Below, one piece after another: positions 6,174 through 6,432 of a DNA stretch of 6,432 nt. The position numbers were made by a program, and so were the translations under genes. Position 1 is the stretch's first letter, and the number at the start of each line of letters is the position of its first letter. Source of the stretch: Desulfobacteraceae bacterium (lineage in GTDB: Bacteria; Desulfobacterota; Desulfobacteria; Desulfobacterales; Desulfosalsimonadaceae); assembly GCA_021162325.1 (NCBI GenBank), contig JAGGYV010000139.1, positions 1 through 6,432 of the forward strand. Reading direction: 5' to 3'. The notes beneath the pieces are model-generated. The model made no database searches and was not told the origin of the DNA. It saw only the letters and a program-made list of their open reading frames with translations.

Positions 6174-6432
6174 AACTATCACAATCAAACATCATTGTTT
6201 TCAGGATATCACTGGCGGCCGCTGTATCCGGAATCCTGATTCTTGCCACCACCCCCTTACCATATCCGGTGATCTCCGGTATCAACGACAAGCTGAATCA
6301 TATTTTTGCTTTTTTTATTTTATCCCTGCTGGCGAATTTTTCATTTCCTGAAAAAAAATTCTTTGTTGCCATATTTCTCCCGTTATTGGGCTATGGTTTG
6401 ACCATTGAAATAATACAGCACGTTCTCCCCTA
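6170..6432 (+). CDS. VanZ-like membrane protein, 3' end cut by window
   Basis: The ATG at 6170 overlaps the previous stop in the arrangement ATGA, and the frame stays open to the window edge, giving 87 codons. The first segment (~8-27) is hydrophobic and is followed by 'TTPLPYP'. Next comes 'DKLNHIFAFFILSLLANFSFP' (residues 40-60), then a third membrane segment ending in 'GLTIEIIQHVLP' (76-87). The D-K-x-x-H-x-x-A-F-F and G-x-x-I-E-x-x-Q-x-x-x-P patterns are the family signature of VanZ-like proteins, named after the teicoplanin-resistance accessory protein VanZ. Most chromosomal VanZ-like proteins have no known role in resistance and no established biochemical activity. A full protein would normally be about 110-130 residues. 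No separate ribosome-binding site is clear, which fits coupling to the DUF6122 gene. Confidence 0.88.
   Translation, partial: MKLSQSNIIVFRISLAAAVSGILILATTPLPYPVISGINDKLNHIFAFFILSLLANFSFPEKKFFVAIFLPLLGYGLTIEIIQHVLP

Noticed and set aside
1..6432. Anti-phage defence island suggested by RecQ and a kinase nearby
   Set aside because: RecQ is an ordinary housekeeping helicase here, and no nuclease, toxin, reverse transcriptase, integrase or other defence hallmark is in the window.

Overview
The window reads as an ordinary chromosomal segment of an anaerobic delta-type proteobacterium, most likely Desulfobacterota and close to Desulfobacteraceae. That placement is an inference from protein style (RecQ with a C-terminal 'FLCG...FGAL' tail, a small conserved cytoplasmic protein, a Cache-type hybrid kinase, a DUF6122 protein), moderate base composition, and the intergenic repeat types. 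All six genes supported by the sequence are on the + strand. Two of them are cut by the window edges.

Layout. (1) Positions 2-1807 hold a RecQ-family DNA helicase whose 5' end lies outside the window; the window opens inside the Walker A motif. (2) After a 70 bp gap, 1878-2243 encodes a 121-residue conserved protein of unknown function with a Q-rich helical C terminus. (3) Positions 2244-2624 carry no gene but are packed with palindromic DNA: a 113 bp interrupted palindrome, a REP-like hairpin with a decayed second copy, and an inverted-repeat element built from 9-nt units. (4) Positions 2625-3572 encode an aminoglycoside-phosphotransferase-fold (APH) small-molecule kinase that starts with TTG just after the last element. 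(5) A 158 bp gap carries a candidate sigma-70 promoter and an inverted repeat. (6) Positions 3731-5854 encode a membrane hybrid histidine kinase (Cache sensor, HisKA, HATPase, receiver). It is followed 1 bp later by a DUF6122 membrane protein (5856-6173), which overlaps by 4 nt the start of a VanZ-like membrane protein that runs off the window.

How the genes relate. RecQ and the small protein may share a transcript, since no terminator is visible between them. The palindrome-rich gap then separates them from the APH-like kinase. The histidine kinase, DUF6122 and VanZ-like genes are packed tightly enough to be one operon, suggesting (not proving) that the kinase's input and the two small membrane proteins relate to the same envelope process. 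I see no convincing new multi-gene system. The parts most worth a second look are the stacked palindromic elements, the replaced N-lobe lysine and TTG start of the APH-like kinase, the long spacer between helicase core and zinc module in RecQ, and the kinase-DUF6122-VanZ operon.
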